From contig NC_041371.1 in assembly GCF_900634415.1 (NCBI RefSeq), forward strand, positions 12,401,019 to 12,465,018: 64,000 nt of DNA. The letters run 5' to 3'. The position numbers and the translations under genes are program-made. The notes beneath the pieces are model-generated. The model did not search any database and was not told the DNA's origin. It worked only from the letters and a program-made list of their open reading frames with translations. This DNA comes from Cottoperca gobio (taxonomy: Eukaryota; Chordata; Actinopteri; Perciformes; Bovichtidae). Numbering within the stretch: the stretch's first letter is position 1; the number at the start of each line of letters is the position of its first letter. Of the stretch, positions 24,187-36,735 are shown piece after piece.

Positions 24187-24765
24187 GTAAGCTAAGTTAA
24201 CGGTTATCACTTTGTCAGATAGCCTACACTGGCTAGTTTACTTTTTAAAAGTTTTTTTTAAGCATTGACTCTTATTAGACTGACTAGTTATGTGTAACTA
24301 TAGCCTACACTGGTCTGTGTGTTATGCTAACTAACCTTGTTGAACTATGTCAATAATATAAACGAAAAACCACGGCACAGGTGTTTTGCACTTTGTAGAC
24401 TACCATTATATAATTTCTAACTTTTTGCTCCCGAAGTTCAAACAAAATGTATTTTGCATTGAATAATATATTGTACGTTGTAATACATTAACAATACTCC
24501 TATGTAAAAATTGCATATAGAAACGGTTAAACTCCCCTATGAAAATGCATATACTCCTTACCAGTATGAACCATCTCAGTTCAAGCAGCAACTATTTTGA
24601 CAGATGATTATTGGACACAATAGTGAGTTCTGATGATGACCTCCAAGCTTCAGGTTCTGCTGAAACTGCCTAGATCTTGATCATTCACTGGATTTGTTCA
24701 TTGTTCATAAAACATTAACAATTGTTGAAGTGTTGAGACTAATTAAGAACATATTTGCCTTCTAG

Positions 24766-24853
24766 GAATGGAAGAAAATCTGAGAGCATGGTGTACTGCA
24801 TGCAACTTTAGCACTTCAATGTGTTATAGCTTTTTGCTGATGGCCTGCTTCAG
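24766..24853 (+). other. Candidate plus-strand internal exon
   Basis: An 88-nt segment bracketed by acceptor TTTGCCTTCTAG (AG at 24764-24765) and donor CTTCAG|GTAAGT. Joined to the 24139-24186 segment, the frame stops after six codons, so it would be part of a noncoding RNA or a 5' UTR. It could also be an upstream noncoding exon of the glypican gene. Confidence 0.25.
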
Positions 24854-27800
24854 GTAAGTGGAGGTTGAGGCCTGGAGGTAGTATCATCTGGGAAAGATCG
24901 AGCAGGAGGTAGACCTGTTTGCCTCATAATAGTTTAATTAACTGCCCCTTGTGGTTCTACCACTTGCTCACCAGTTGTTGAGGTAAAATGCTCTGGCATA
25001 AGGAATCACATGGCTTTCTCATGCTTTGTTTGACCTCTGCAGTACAATAATCAGTGTAAATCAGAATAACACCAGTGATTAGGACAACATTCACACTATA
25101 CCTAACTCAAGAGCATCCTCTACTGGAATGCTTTATATGTGCATATAGAAGCTCTTGGCCAATGTGTGCAGGCAGTACAGTAAGGAAACTGCAAAGCATT
25201 GCTCCATCTCTGTAGTACTTACATAAGTTATTACAGACTCAGCTGAATAAAGGCCTTTCAGTCTTTACTATGAAATTCACATCTTGTTTCACATCTAGGT
25301 TTAAAGACCTAAGTCTATGTTGTAGGTATTACACATGCCCTAGCAAGACTTGCCTGTTCTCAGGCAGCATGGTTTAAACCCTTGGATTAGACAAACCTGA
25401 TGAGGCTACCTGTAAACTCAGACTTTATCTTCACTGCTGCATGTGCAGAGTGAGCTCTGGTGACCCTTCATGCCTTGTTTGTTGTTTTGTGGTAATTCTG
25501 ATTGTTGTGGAGTCACTGTGTGACCTTACCCCTCATATAGCCTGGTTGCTTTTGCTTCTTAACCACTTGAAGAAGAGCTTTCGTGTTGTTAAAGTTATAT
25601 AACGCATATTGTGGCAGCAGCTGTTTGTATGTTATGAAGGCCTTGGGATGGGTGGTTCTTTGTCCAAGCAGTTGCCTGTAGGTAGGAACTACGGAAGGCA
25701 GTCCACTTGGCCCCATCCCATTTAGATAATAACTTAATACAACTTAATGTCAACTCAATGCTTTATTTATGTAGCAAATTTGGAAAAAAGCAGGTTGCAA
25801 AATTGTTTCTAGACTATAGAGCCTTTTCACAGCAGACATTTTGACTTGTCATAGCAGGAGAAAACTCAGGTGAAATTGTTAACTTTAAAGATGGTTCAGT
25901 TATATTAGGTGTCCCAGTAATAATAAGCTTTAATAATAATAAGCTTTATTTGTATAGCACCTTTCATACAATAATTGCAGCCCAAAGTGCTTCACAGCAA
26001 AAACATAACAATTAGTACAAGATTAGACATAATAAGAGCATTTACAGTACAATAATCACAGTGTTGATGTAAATGAGTCTGATGTACCATTATAAAAATA
26101 GCAGATAAAATAGCAGAATTAAAATAGTATAAAATAACATTGGAATTCATGCCTAGTTTCCGTATCTGTGCCGTACTTAACGACCCTCCTGCCGGGAAAT
26201 CACATTCATCACACCATTCTTGTAAATGTTTTAAACTGTCAGAGTCATATTTTGAAAGCATGAGATCAACAATGCGCCCCTGTAGCCCTTCAACTGGTTT
26301 GCTCCCTTCAGTTAAAGCCAGTTTTTCTCCAATACACTTTCTCTTTTTCCTGTGGTAAAACAGTCTATTTGATCTCAGGCTTTTCAAAAATGCACACTCT
26401 GAAATTCATCTCAGTTACTTTTACACATTCAATGTTAAACCAGGCATGAATTTATGAAATCATTTAAATTAGTTTAAAGTGGCACCATTAAAAGGCTAAA
26501 GTAAAGAGATATAAAATATCACTATTAAAAGGCTAAAGTAAAAAGATATGTTTTTAGCTTACTTTTGAAGATATTGAGCGAGCTTGCCTCCCTAATGTCT
26601 GCAGGCAAAGTGTTCCATAGCTTTGGTGCATAATTGCAAAAGGCTGCATCCCCAATCAGTAAGCGATTCCAGTGAGCCAGCATGCACAATACCAGTTCCT
26701 GCAGCCATTATAACTGTTATTAAATACTACCAACTGTGACTAGTCAAAACTTCTGCTGTGAAAAAGTTCTATTACAGTACATGTATAAACCTGATGTAGT
26801 ACCGTGTCTGTCCAGGAGAAGGTAGTATTTAACATTAATTGATTAAAAGGAGAAGTGGTGACAAACGTTCAAAATGAATGCAAAACACTTAAATGTGTTA
26901 TACACCTATTATGGTCCTAAACGAGAAAACTGTCATTTGCTGGAAAATACTGCGGAGTTGTAGGCCAATTACATTTTTTAATGATGTGTTTGGTTAGTTG
27001 TATGTCTGCTATAGTCTCAATCTGCAGGTGTGATTTCTCACAAAGTGCATGCCCTACAATGCCCTCCCGTCTTGGTCTTATTGACTACATTTTGAATCTT
27101 AAATTAATCTAAATTATTGAACACCAAAACTAAAAAACACATCATTTTGATTTTCATTATAGCTCTCCAAGACCTCTTACGGGATTCACCATAAACATAC
27201 TTACAAGTAAAACTTGATATCAAAGGCTGCAAGGCTTACAATGAGGAATTACTGTGACAGGCAAATCAGTCTGGACAATAATCATGTTTTGTGCATTACA
27301 TACAACATTTTGGCCAGTAGATGGCAGCAATGTGAATCAAATAACAAGCATTGCTATACAGCTTCAGCAACAGTAAACCCAGGATTCTCCATGTTGCAGG
27401 GAGAATCAGTTGCAACTCAACAATCACCATACTCTGAAAACTAAATACAATATCCTGTCCTGTTTTACCATATCCCTACCCCTCAAATATATTATTATAT
27501 GTCTTGAAGAGATAAAAGTATATTGGCCTGCTTTGACTTTTTTTTCCTTAGAACCAGATAGCAATTTAGTGCCCTTTCAAAATGTTTAACATGGTCCCTT
27601 ACTTTAGCAGTGACTGTTTATCTCCCTTAGTTGTAACATTGGAATTATTTTTGGTTGTGTTACAGAAACAAACAAAAAATATATTTAGGGGAAAGGTGTA
27701 GTTTTTGATATGATAATATTTGTGTAATCTGTTTTATGTTCAGTTGTAACACAGTTGCCAATATATAAGGAACCTTTTTGTTTCTTTTAATAATACCATG

Positions 27801-28232
27801 GGAAATTGTTTAGTTGTAGGGATTAAAAAGGTTGTTTTAAGGCTACTGACACTGCAATTCCCTATAGGGATATTGTAGTGAGTTTTAGTTGGGGCACTTA
27901 GCTGAAGTAAACAGAAAGGGAGGGGAGTGTGCGCATGGCTTTGGAAACAGGCATGCAGACAGCCGACCACTGCAAAGTGTTGAGCGCGGGACAGACTGGC
28001 TTTAGCTCACACCACTCTTCCTCTGTCCAAGAGAAGACCCTAAACCTCTGCTGTGAGGCACTCACACTCATCCCAACCAATAATGTGAAAATCAGACGGA
28101 AACGTTTGTTAGATGTTTAAACTCATCGTCGCTTCATTGTACTTGAGTGCCGTCTATTTTCAACACTGTGACACAGTTTGCAGCCAGGCTACAGAAGGCT
28201 ATCCACAAGGATACCTGGTGTGAGATGCGGCA
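24854..28232. other. Upstream region of the glypican gene
   Basis: Non-coding except for the LINE remnant near 26 kb. No CpG island is obvious to the eye. Immediately upstream of the coding start are a forward CCAAT at about 28076 and, nearer the ATG, an in-frame TGA at 28221-28223. I do not recognise a TATA box or any conserved microRNA of the type found beside other glypican genes. Confidence 0.5.
25915..26690 (-). mobile_element. 3' end of a non-LTR retrotransposon (LINE)
   Basis: Minus-strand translation from about 26675 to 26535 gives LIGDAAFCNYAPKLWNTLP, then ADIREASSLNIFKSK and LKTYLFTLAF then a stop. This is the familiar C-terminus of fish LINE ORF2 proteins (GD.AF..APKLWN.LP...LKT.LF.LAF). 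The element ends near 25920 with the tail GTGCTATACAAATAAAGC followed by (TTATTA) repeats, typical of the 3' end of such LINEs. It is 5'-truncated and holds no reverse transcriptase core. I cannot fix the clade (CR1/L2 or related). A separate protein-like open segment lies inside the presumed 3' UTR at about 26130-26390. Confidence 0.7.
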
Positions 28233-28410
28233 ATGTCCCGAGGAATATGCCCACGCGTAAACTCTTGCGGATCATTTTGGATTTTGTCAGCGGTCATATT
28301 TGCGGTGAATGTGATCGACGTGGACGCGTACAGCTGTCATGAAGTGAGGATCGCTTTCCAGCTGCGGCAGGTCGGGCCGCTGCACCGCGTACCGAAGACA
28401 CCTGGCACAG
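28233..28410 (+). CDS. gpc5: Glypican (GPC5-like) exon 1: signal peptide and first cysteine
   Basis: Glypicans are GPI-anchored heparan sulfate proteoglycans that modulate Wnt, Hedgehog, FGF and BMP signalling at the cell surface. Exon 1 encodes residues 1-59 plus one base. It has a signal peptide with hydrophobic core FWILSAVIFAVNVI (15-28) and likely cleavage near Ala32, then SCHEVRIAFQLRQVGPL with the first conserved cysteine at 35. The start at 28233 is supported by an in-frame TGA twelve bases upstream. A short out-of-frame ATG at 28225 precedes it. The donor is ACAG|GTGAGC. Together with exons 2 and 3 the window holds 348 residues, about 60% of a normal glypican of roughly 570-580. The C-terminal exons with the attachment sites for heparan sulfate and GPI lie beyond the right edge. 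Confidence 0.9.
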
Positions 28411-29103
28411 GTGAGCCAGTGGGTTAGGCACCTCCATGGTGAAGAGCACTTTGGTTAAAGCGTACTGCAAACATCATAGAGTGTGTTAATAGATACGCAG
28501 TCATAGTTGTTTAATTGATCTGCAGACAGAAGTAACACATTTAGCTTACACTTCAATTGTAGCTATTTCAGCAAACACCATGTGAAAATGTCTTAAATAG
28601 TTATGAATGCTTATATATTAAAAAGAAAAGAGAAGAAAAAGCCTTTAACATCATTTCCAATGCTTTTTACTATTCTGTGCTTCTGTCAAAAGCACACGTG
28701 GGTCAGTACACACCCACTGTGAGTGGTCTCCCTAAAAGCAAAAGTAAGCCCACTCAAGTGACAGCAGCAAGAGATTGAAAGGCTGAGATACAGAAAGGAT
28801 ATTTCTTTCTGGTTTCACTTTTGTCATATTGTCTTTCCTCATCTTAGTTATGTTAGTTGAGGAGACCTTTTTTTAAAGAGTTTGACTATAAAGTATCTGT
28901 CTGCTGCGGGGGAAGCTATTGGTTATGTATTCTAAACAATATCTGTAATTATCTTAAAGTAATTAAAGTGTCAGTCAGTCACTTTTAATTGATTCCAGAC
29001 ATCGTATCGGTCCATAGTTGTACTTAAGGAACACCTTAAAAAAACATGTCTATTAGTATATGTAACGTTACATGTTTAAATCACCCAGTATATTCCTGAA
29101 TTT

Positions 29104-29205
29104 ATCTTCTATCTATCTATCTCTCTCTTCCTCTCCTCTCCTCTCTCTCTCATCTCTCCTGCTCTCTCTCTCACTCTCTCTCTCTCTCTCTCTCTCTCCT
29201 CTCTC

Positions 29206-29250
<45 letters not shown>

Positions 29251-29311
29251 ATATATATATTATATTATAGATATATATATATCCTCTCTCTATAATCTAT
29301 CTATCATCGAT

Positions 29312-29374
<63 letters not shown>

Positions 29375-29385
29375 AGATCTATAGG
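29104..29385. repeat. Compound (CT)n / (TA)n low-complexity tract
   Basis: CT-rich sequence (29104-29205), alternating TA (29206-29282), then CT again with TCTATCTA edges (29283-29374). The TA core is self-complementary. Confidence 0.93.
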
Positions 29386-32300
29386 TAACATCTGGTCCAT
29401 CTTGGTTTAAAGCATTAGAGCCTCTCCACAATTTCACATGGCCAGCTTCACATGCCACCAGCTGCTTAGCATACAAGCTGTTTGGAGACATTAAACAGTT
29501 ATGTTGCAATGTTTCTTTGGTGGAGAAGCTGCCCTGCAGACTTTACAAGCTGCTGAGAGGTCTCATGTTGGGTTTAATCTCTGGTGGCTAAAGAGGCTAC
29601 AATATTGTTTCCACAATAGAAGGAGTGAATGATTTGACATCTTCAGATTGACTTGTAGGAGTCGGCCACCACCAACTCTTTTGACCATGAGTCTTTAGAT
29701 ACTTGGGGTGACAAAGGCACATAAGTGTACATGCACTTGAGCTCAGGAACCACAACATGCCTATAGAGTTGTTTAGCACCTCTGCTGACATGGTTCCCGA
29801 TTGAGTTTTTTGTCTTGTCAGATTTTTGTCAGTGCGATGCTTGAAAGCCGCTTCAAATGCCTTGAAGGTTTTGTGGTGTGTGCTTTCCTCCTGCACACTG
29901 AGGAAAAGTTATTTTATGAGAATAAACATTGGTTCCAAATCTGTTTTGGAGGCAAAATGCATTTTTAGCGGGTTTAGGCTTTGGTTCAACTATGTTAGCT
30001 TTGCTTGAAAGTTGTTCTGAAAGCATAGCAGGAGACTCCATCACTTTTGACAAATTATGTCATGTTTCTTCTATGTGGGGCCATTTCAATTTTCATATAT
30101 ATTTGAACACAGTACATTTAGTTTTTCATTGTGTATTATAGTTATGTTTTTACTGTAGTCTTTTAAATCTTTTTGTATATGTCCTATACATGCATTTCTT
30201 TTTATTGTGAGTCTTTTAGTACTAGTGCATTTTTCCTGGCAAATACTCAAGTACCAGTAGATGAATATACAACTATCTGTGTCTACAGACCAAGATCCTT
30301 GCAGCAATAGTTGCAGGTTGGTGGCAGCTTAAGTATCACTCAGTCTGAGTATGCAAGCTGTAACAGGGAGAAGAGCAATAGATAGCTGAGTGGGAAACAT
30401 ACCTAGAGGTGCATCTGAACCACTTGATATGTTTGTTTAGCAGGGTGTCACTACTAGCAACAGAAGATGTCAATTTAATTGCAAGCAGTAGTTTTGGGTT
30501 GGCTCTTAAAGACAGCGGAAGGACCTTGGTCTTCTGAGGATATAAGCAGTCTGCAGCAACAAGCTTGCGTGACAAGCTTTTACAGTCTATAGTGCATTGA
30601 CAGACGCTGCATATGAGTATTTCAGCCTGCAAATGCAGCTGGTGTTGAGCATTTTACCTGCAAGTGAGCAACGTGGTGTAAAGGGTTTGCAATAGTCTTT
30701 CCTTTTTAATGAATTTGTTTTCCCCACCCTTTATATTTTATTTCTGAGACGCACCCTGTGTAACGTTTTTGTAAAAAAAGGGCTGCTATGATCCAAATAC
30801 AAACTGCGGCTTTTTGGTCGGGACTATTAATTGATATAAATATTTGTGTATGTGTAAAAGGTGTGTTGGACTGCATTCACAGTCCACAGCTTCTCCGCTG
30901 TCCCTTCCCCTTCACAGCTAATCAAACATTGCTGTACCTTCCCCAGTACATTTTGGACTTCTATCTTATTTTTATTTTTATTTGTCCTTCTCCTAGAGAG
31001 GTTGTTTTGGGTCAAGCACAATCTTGTCTTCAAAGCACTGACCAATGAGAGAGGGTGTTTGAGTGGGAGATTTGGTGTATATGTGCGTGTGTACACAATT
31101 ATGCTACTCTGCTTCAGTTCTCAGATCAAATGCCAATAAAAGCAACTCTTTAAATTTGAAGTGGCAAAACTTCAGCCCTTTTCACAGTCTGATGTTTGTT
31201 TTAGGATACAGTGCTGCGTTTCATTCATGTGTGGCGAACTGATTTCTCACTAAGCGCCAGGAGTGTGGCAACAGGGAACTTTAGAGCTGGCCAATTGGCT
31301 ATGATCCTATATAAAAAGAATTGCACTTTTACGGTACAGACATTTTTTACAATATTTCTGTTTTTAATTTGTGTATCCAATGAAAACATCTAGTGTTATA
31401 CGTAGTGATAGTGCCTTTATGATTTAATCAAGAGCAATGTAATATCCTGTTAGCTAGCAGAGGTGGAAGCTCAAATGTAATGTAGCTCAATGGAAAAATA
31501 TTTCTCACTACAAGTAAACATCCTACCTGAATTGATTCCTACTATTACTCTTATTTATTTACAGCTAATATGAATATGAATTTGTTTTAGTTTCTAGTAT
31601 ACCAGAATATAGCTTAGAGGCATTCCTAATTTAAAGTACAAAATAATTAATTGCATGTTTGTGTTGAAGCCGTGTCATTGAGTGACCATTAAATGACTGT
31701 GGAGTATTTTACTAATACTGTATGTCCTTGTGTTGGATTATTTCAGGCAAAATATTTGCTTTACAGGCATTACATATTTGTTCCCTGGGCCACACATTAT
31801 ATAGAGTGACTTTATCTCCATGCCAGATTCAGCATCAAGGGAACTTAGATAATCAGTGACATGAAGTTGCTTATCCTGTGATTATTTTGAAGAGTTATGA
31901 CCACTTTGGTACTGTGGTATCCAGCCAAATGCTCCATATTGAGATTACTACAGGGTGCCGATATAGCCTTTTGGAGATAGATCATTTAGAAAGCAGACAG
32001 CTAGCAGTGCTGCTCACAGACGTACTAATTCTACAGCTAGCTTCCTCGATAATGTCTTCAGATATGATCAACCAATTTTCCAGCTCAGTTAAATCTATCT
32101 GATTGAGCAGGGCTTATCTGATTGTGTACATACCACACACAGAACACTTACTTACTCTACTGCCATTCTCTGATTTATTGAGACATTAACATATTTTAGT
32201 AAAAAATTATCTTATAATGAATACAAGGCTAGCGGGGTCATGTGTTAATAGCAAGGGAATGGGAACACAGTGTGTTATCACATCCTTAACCAGTCACAGT

Positions 32301-34138
32301 GTCAAGCCTTGGCAAGCTCTCAAAGCATGACGTGTTCTTTAATTTGGCTGTAGTTATTCTTGATTCCATTTTTAACTTGGCCTTTCTCACAGAGAGAGCA
32401 TACACATGGTGCTACACTTACTGTACTCCATTCACACAAAAAATCATTTGTCATCTGTTTTTTCTTCTCCTGTCAATCTCTCAACTACCTACTCAATGTA
32501 ATGTAAAATTCACATTAAATATTTTTTTTGTAAAACTAAAGCCATTCGAAACCATTGGTGGTACAAATAAAAGTGTCTTTTACAACGTCTTCAAGTAAAA
32601 AGAATATTACAGATTATTGAACTGACGAGCACCTGAGGTGCTCTTTCTCCAGCCTACCCTAAACACTCCAGCCTTACCAGTGTTGCCTCAGTCTGAAGCT
32701 GATTACTTTGTCTGAGTCTGTGTCTATGCAACATCTCTTATTGGATTTCAGCCTAAATCCTGTGTTTGAGTCGATTATGTACTACCTAACCCTCCTGGAT
32801 TCCTACTGTGGTATAGGCTGATTCGATTTTATGAGGTTAGTAGACTGCCAAGTATATCATCTATGTCTCCGATAATATAACCATTTAGACGAGACGAACC
32901 TTCTTGTGCTCTAGGGACAGAAATAGTGCATGAGAGGAGAGCTGGATTCTGAGAGAGTTTTTAACAGATTATTTGAAATGTTAACATAATTACTCTGCCA
33001 GTCTGTTGATGAGTACCCCTCTGATATAAGGCTGCTTTATCAGGTCTGCATCTATCTGCCCACCAGCCTCTCTCTAATCTCTGTCAGCCCACCCTCTGCT
33101 CTCTGCTCTCTGCCGTGGCTTTGGACCCCTGTGCCAATCACTTTAGGCCGTTCCAGCTCGGGGTCTGGGAAAGCTAAACATTCCAGTTGAGTTTCAAAGT
33201 TGTCCAAAAATCCAAGTATGCAGCAAAGACCCTTTGAGACGTGTTTTCATTCAACATGGTCCATCCAAAACACAGCAAATCTGTATAGAGTAAATATCCT
33301 GTATGTTCGGTGGATCGGGGAACTTCAAAGGGAACTGGCTTCCTGAGGCGGGAGAAGGGTTACTGCATTAATTGCCTACTTTCTAACAAAGTTATTCTTG
33401 TTCTCCAAAAAATATCAAAACGGCAGCATCAGGAAACCGCAACCCCTCACCGTCATCAACACATTCCAAATCATAACAAAATCTCCATACCATATTGAGG
33501 AGATGTAAGCTGCATATAAATCATTTTCTGAGTGCAGGAGTTTATGCACGTGTGTTTGAGAAGGGTGGTTATAACTAACCATCTTCTCAGCAGTATGCTG
33601 TATTCAGCTCTGCTACTGTAGTACCTCATATTGAGAATGGCATGTGAGTTAGCAGGACAATTATAGAGTGGTAGAGTTTCTCCACTCAGGAGTTTTGACT
33701 TGTGCAATGAAGGGCACTGAGGTGTTGCTGAAGGGATTGTGACTAGCAAGTCAAGACCCCTGAGCCATGGCTTTAATACGGCAAATTACTCCAGAGGTAT
33801 TTGTCACCTGAGGACGATTAAGGGAATTAGGATTCAGAGTTGACATCCAGTCTGGAGAGCAAAGCGTGTTAAGGTTTAGCCAGGCAGAAGGAGTAGCAAA
33901 CACATTGGGCTCTAATTACAAAGGACCTGTAGAGTTCAGTTCTCTTGGCCTATTGGAATCTATATGAAGTCACAATAAAGCCAAGACTTGTTATTTGAAA
34001 TCAGATGAATAGCTACAGTTTGTAGACAAAATATAATTTACAATTATTGACAAACATTGAAATTTGTAAAATAAAATAAAATCACTGTAGGAAATGCTGC
34101 TTCAAAAGTGTCAACCCTCATATTCTGAATATGTTATA

Positions 34139-35771
34139 CAGTATATCTCAAAAGTGAGTACACCCTTTAGATTTTTGCAAATATTCTGTTATATCCTTTC
34201 AGGGGATAACATTATCCTACTGAAACTTTGATATAACTTAAAGTAGTCAGTGTGCTGCTTGAATAACAGTATATATGTATTGTCCTTTGAAAATTACTCA
34301 GTACACAGCTGTTAATGTCTAAACAGCTGGCAACAAAAGTGAGTACACCCCATAGTGAACATGTCCTAATTGTGCCCAATGATGTTGTTTTCCCGCCCTG
34401 GTGTCATGTGACTCGTTAGTGTTACAAGGATTCAGGTGTAAATGATAAGCAGGGCTGTTAAAGTTGGTGTTTTGGGCACAATTCTCTCTGAATGCTGGAC
34501 AACATGGCACCTCATGGCAAGGAACTCTCTGAGCGGCTGAAAAAAAGGATTATTGCGCTTCACAAAGATGGCCTTGGCTATAAGAAGATTGCCAACACCA
34601 TGAAAATGAGTTGCAGCACAGTGGCTAAGATCATACAACGGTTTTCCAGGACAGGTTCCACTCGGAACAGGCCTCGCCAGGGTCGACCAAAGAAGTTGAG
34701 TCCACGTGCTCAGCGTCATATCCAGAGGTTGGTTTCCAAAAATAGACGTGCGAGTGCTTCCAGCATTGCTGCAGAGGTTGCAGAAGTGGGATGTCAGCCT
34801 GTCAGAGCCCAGACCATACGCCGCACACTGCATCAAATCGGTTTGTATGGCCGTCGCCCCAGACAGAAGCCCCTTCTGAAACCGATGCATAAGAAAGCCC
34901 GCAAACAGTTTGCTGAAGACAATGAATCCAAGAACATGAGTTACTGGAACCATGTCCTGTGGTCTGATGAGACCAAAATAAACCTGTTTGGGTCAGATGG
35001 TGTCCGGCGTGTGTGGCGGCACCCTGGTGAGGAGTACCAAGACAAATGTGTTTTGCCTACAGTCAAGCATGGTGGTGGCAGCATCATGGTCTGGGGCTGC
35101 ATGAGTGCTGCCGGCACTGGGGAGCTGCATTTCATTGAGGGACACATGAATTCCAATATATACTGTGACATCCTGCAGCAGAGCATGATCCCCTCTCTTC
35201 GGAAACTGGGCCGTAGGGCAGTTTTCCAACATGATAATGACCCTAAACACACCTCCAAGATGACAACGGCCTTGCTGAAGAAGCTGAAGGTTAAGGTGAT
35301 GGACTGGCCAAGTATGTCTCCAGACCTAAACCCAATTGAGCACATGTGGGGCATCCTCAAGAGGAAGGTGGAGGAGTGCAAGGTGTCCAACATCCGTGCG
35401 CTCCGTGATGTCGTCGTGGAGGAGTGGAAGAAGATTCCAGAAGCAACCTGTGCAGCTCTGGTGAATTCCATGCCCAGGAGGGTTAAAGCAGTGCTAGATA
35501 ACAATGGTGGTCACACAAAATATTGACACTTTGGGCACAATTTAGACATGTTCACTATGGGGTGTACTCACTTTTGTTGCCAGCTGTTTAGACATTAACA
35601 GCTGTGTACTGAGTAATTTTCAAAGGACAATAAATCTATACTGTTATTCAAGCAGCACACTGACTACTTTAAGTTATATCAAAGTTTCAGTAGGATAATG
35701 TTATCCCCTGAAAGGATATAACAGAATATTTGCAAAAATCTAAAGGGTGTACTCACTTTTGAGATATACTG
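34139..35771 (+). mobile_element. Full-length Tc1/mariner (Tc1-type) transposon, copy 1
   Basis: A 1633-bp element flanked by TA target duplications (34137-34138 and 35772-35773). Its terminal inverted repeats are about 240 bp, beginning CAGTATATCTC and ending with the reverse complement. Each contains two direct repeats of AAAAGTGAGTACACCC (left 34150-34165 and 34335-34350; right 35560-35575 and 35745-35760, inverted). This is the IR/DR layout of fish Tc1 elements such as Sleeping Beauty. The left TIR has two substitutions relative to the right TIR and to copy 2 near 34275-34280. It sits in glypican intron 1 in the same orientation as that gene. Confidence 0.97.
34492..35526 (+). CDS. Tc1-type DD34E transposase (copy 1)
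   Basis: An intact 344-residue transposase that cuts and pastes its own element at TA dinucleotides. The N-terminal paired-like helix-turn-helix region (about 5-120) includes the GRPKK AT-hook/NLS motif at 64-68. The catalytic triad is Asp159 (WSDETKINLF), Asp248 (FQHDNDPKHTS) and Glu283 (NPIEHMWGIL), with exactly 34 residues between the second Asp and Glu. The glycine-rich box is at 194-211. The length matches Sleeping Beauty-type enzymes (about 340). Translation may start at Met1 or Met5 (MAPHGKEL). Copy-specific residues are Arg105 and Glu211. No frameshift or premature stop is present, so it may be functional. Confidence 0.97.
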   Translation: MLDNMAPHGKELSERLKKRIIALHKDGLGYKKIANTMKMSCSTVAKIIQRFSRTGSTRNRPRQGRPKKLSPRAQRHIQRLVSKNRRASASSIAAEVAEVGCQPVRAQTIRRTLHQIGLYGRRPRQKPLLKPMHKKARKQFAEDNESKNMSYWNHVLWSDETKINLFGSDGVRRVWRHPGEEYQDKCVLPTVKHGGGSIMVWGCMSAAGTGELHFIEGHMNSNIYCDILQQSMIPSLRKLGRRAVFQHDNDPKHTSKMTTALLKKLKVKVMDWPSMSPDLNPIEHMWGILKRKVEECKVSNIRALRDVVVEEWKKIPEATCAALVNSMPRRVKAVLDNNGGHTKY

Positions 35772-36635
35772 TATCTCTGTGCAATTGATCTCTTCTCACA
35801 AGTTTTCAACATTTCAACACCTACAATGTGGGCACAATCTGTGTGACCTCTTCACAACTCAGCTGTCTGTCTTCCAACACATAATCTAAAAAAAAAAAAA
35901 GAAGAAGAAGAAGGAATTGCTTAAGTATTTATAGCAATGACATACCTTAATCATCACTGACACAGTGGTGTGATAGTTGAAGAGCGATTACCAGTGAGTA
36001 ATCAAGGTGTGGTGTCAGTGAAAGGTCCAACAAATAATCTGCTTATTCTTTGGCAGCAACTAGCATGCAGATAACTGGCATTGTTGAAAATGCCAGTTAT
36101 GTGATGCATACAAGAACAAGGTACAGTGAGGTCAACCTAAAAGAATTATAATTAAAACTATGCCACAGAATCTTTCTGTCTGACTATGGCATTAGTGAGT
36201 GAGGCCACCAAGACACTAGTGTGAAGTAGCTACAGGGTTCCATGGCTGAGTTGGTGAGGTGAAGCATACAATAACTTTATGGCAGAGTGACAAAGAGAAA
36301 GTAAAGTTTGAAGTCAACTGAAATGACGTTTTGGCCTATTTCCCAACCAGAAATAACAAATCCAAACAAAGCTAAATCTATGCAGGAATGTCTTTAAATG
36401 CAACAATGCTGATCTCAGCCAAAATCAAGTCAGAGACCATCACAATCCACCCGATCAAACATTTGAAGCAGGGCTTGAAAATTGTTGTTGAGTCGTGGTC
36501 CCTAAGCAATTTGACAGAGCTTGAGTAATTTTGCAAAAAATAATGGGGAAAAATTGTCCAGATGTTTAAAACTGTTACTGTTGCCAAAAGTGCTTACTAA
36601 GGTTTGACTGGAAAAATTAATGCAAATGTTTTGAA

Positions 36636-36735
<100 letters not shown>

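Noticed and set aside
24000..28233. A miR-17-92-like microRNA cluster next to the glypican
   Set aside because: Such clusters lie beside GPC5 and GPC3 in vertebrates, so I looked for the mature miR-17, 18, 19 and 92 sequences. None was seen. The AAGTGCTTCACAG at about 25987 belongs to the LINE tail.
34432..35504. Antisense open frames of 173, 187 and 85 residues inside both Tc1 copies
   Set aside because: They are mirror frames of the transposase and repeat identically in both copies. They match no known protein and have no start context or splice signals of their own.
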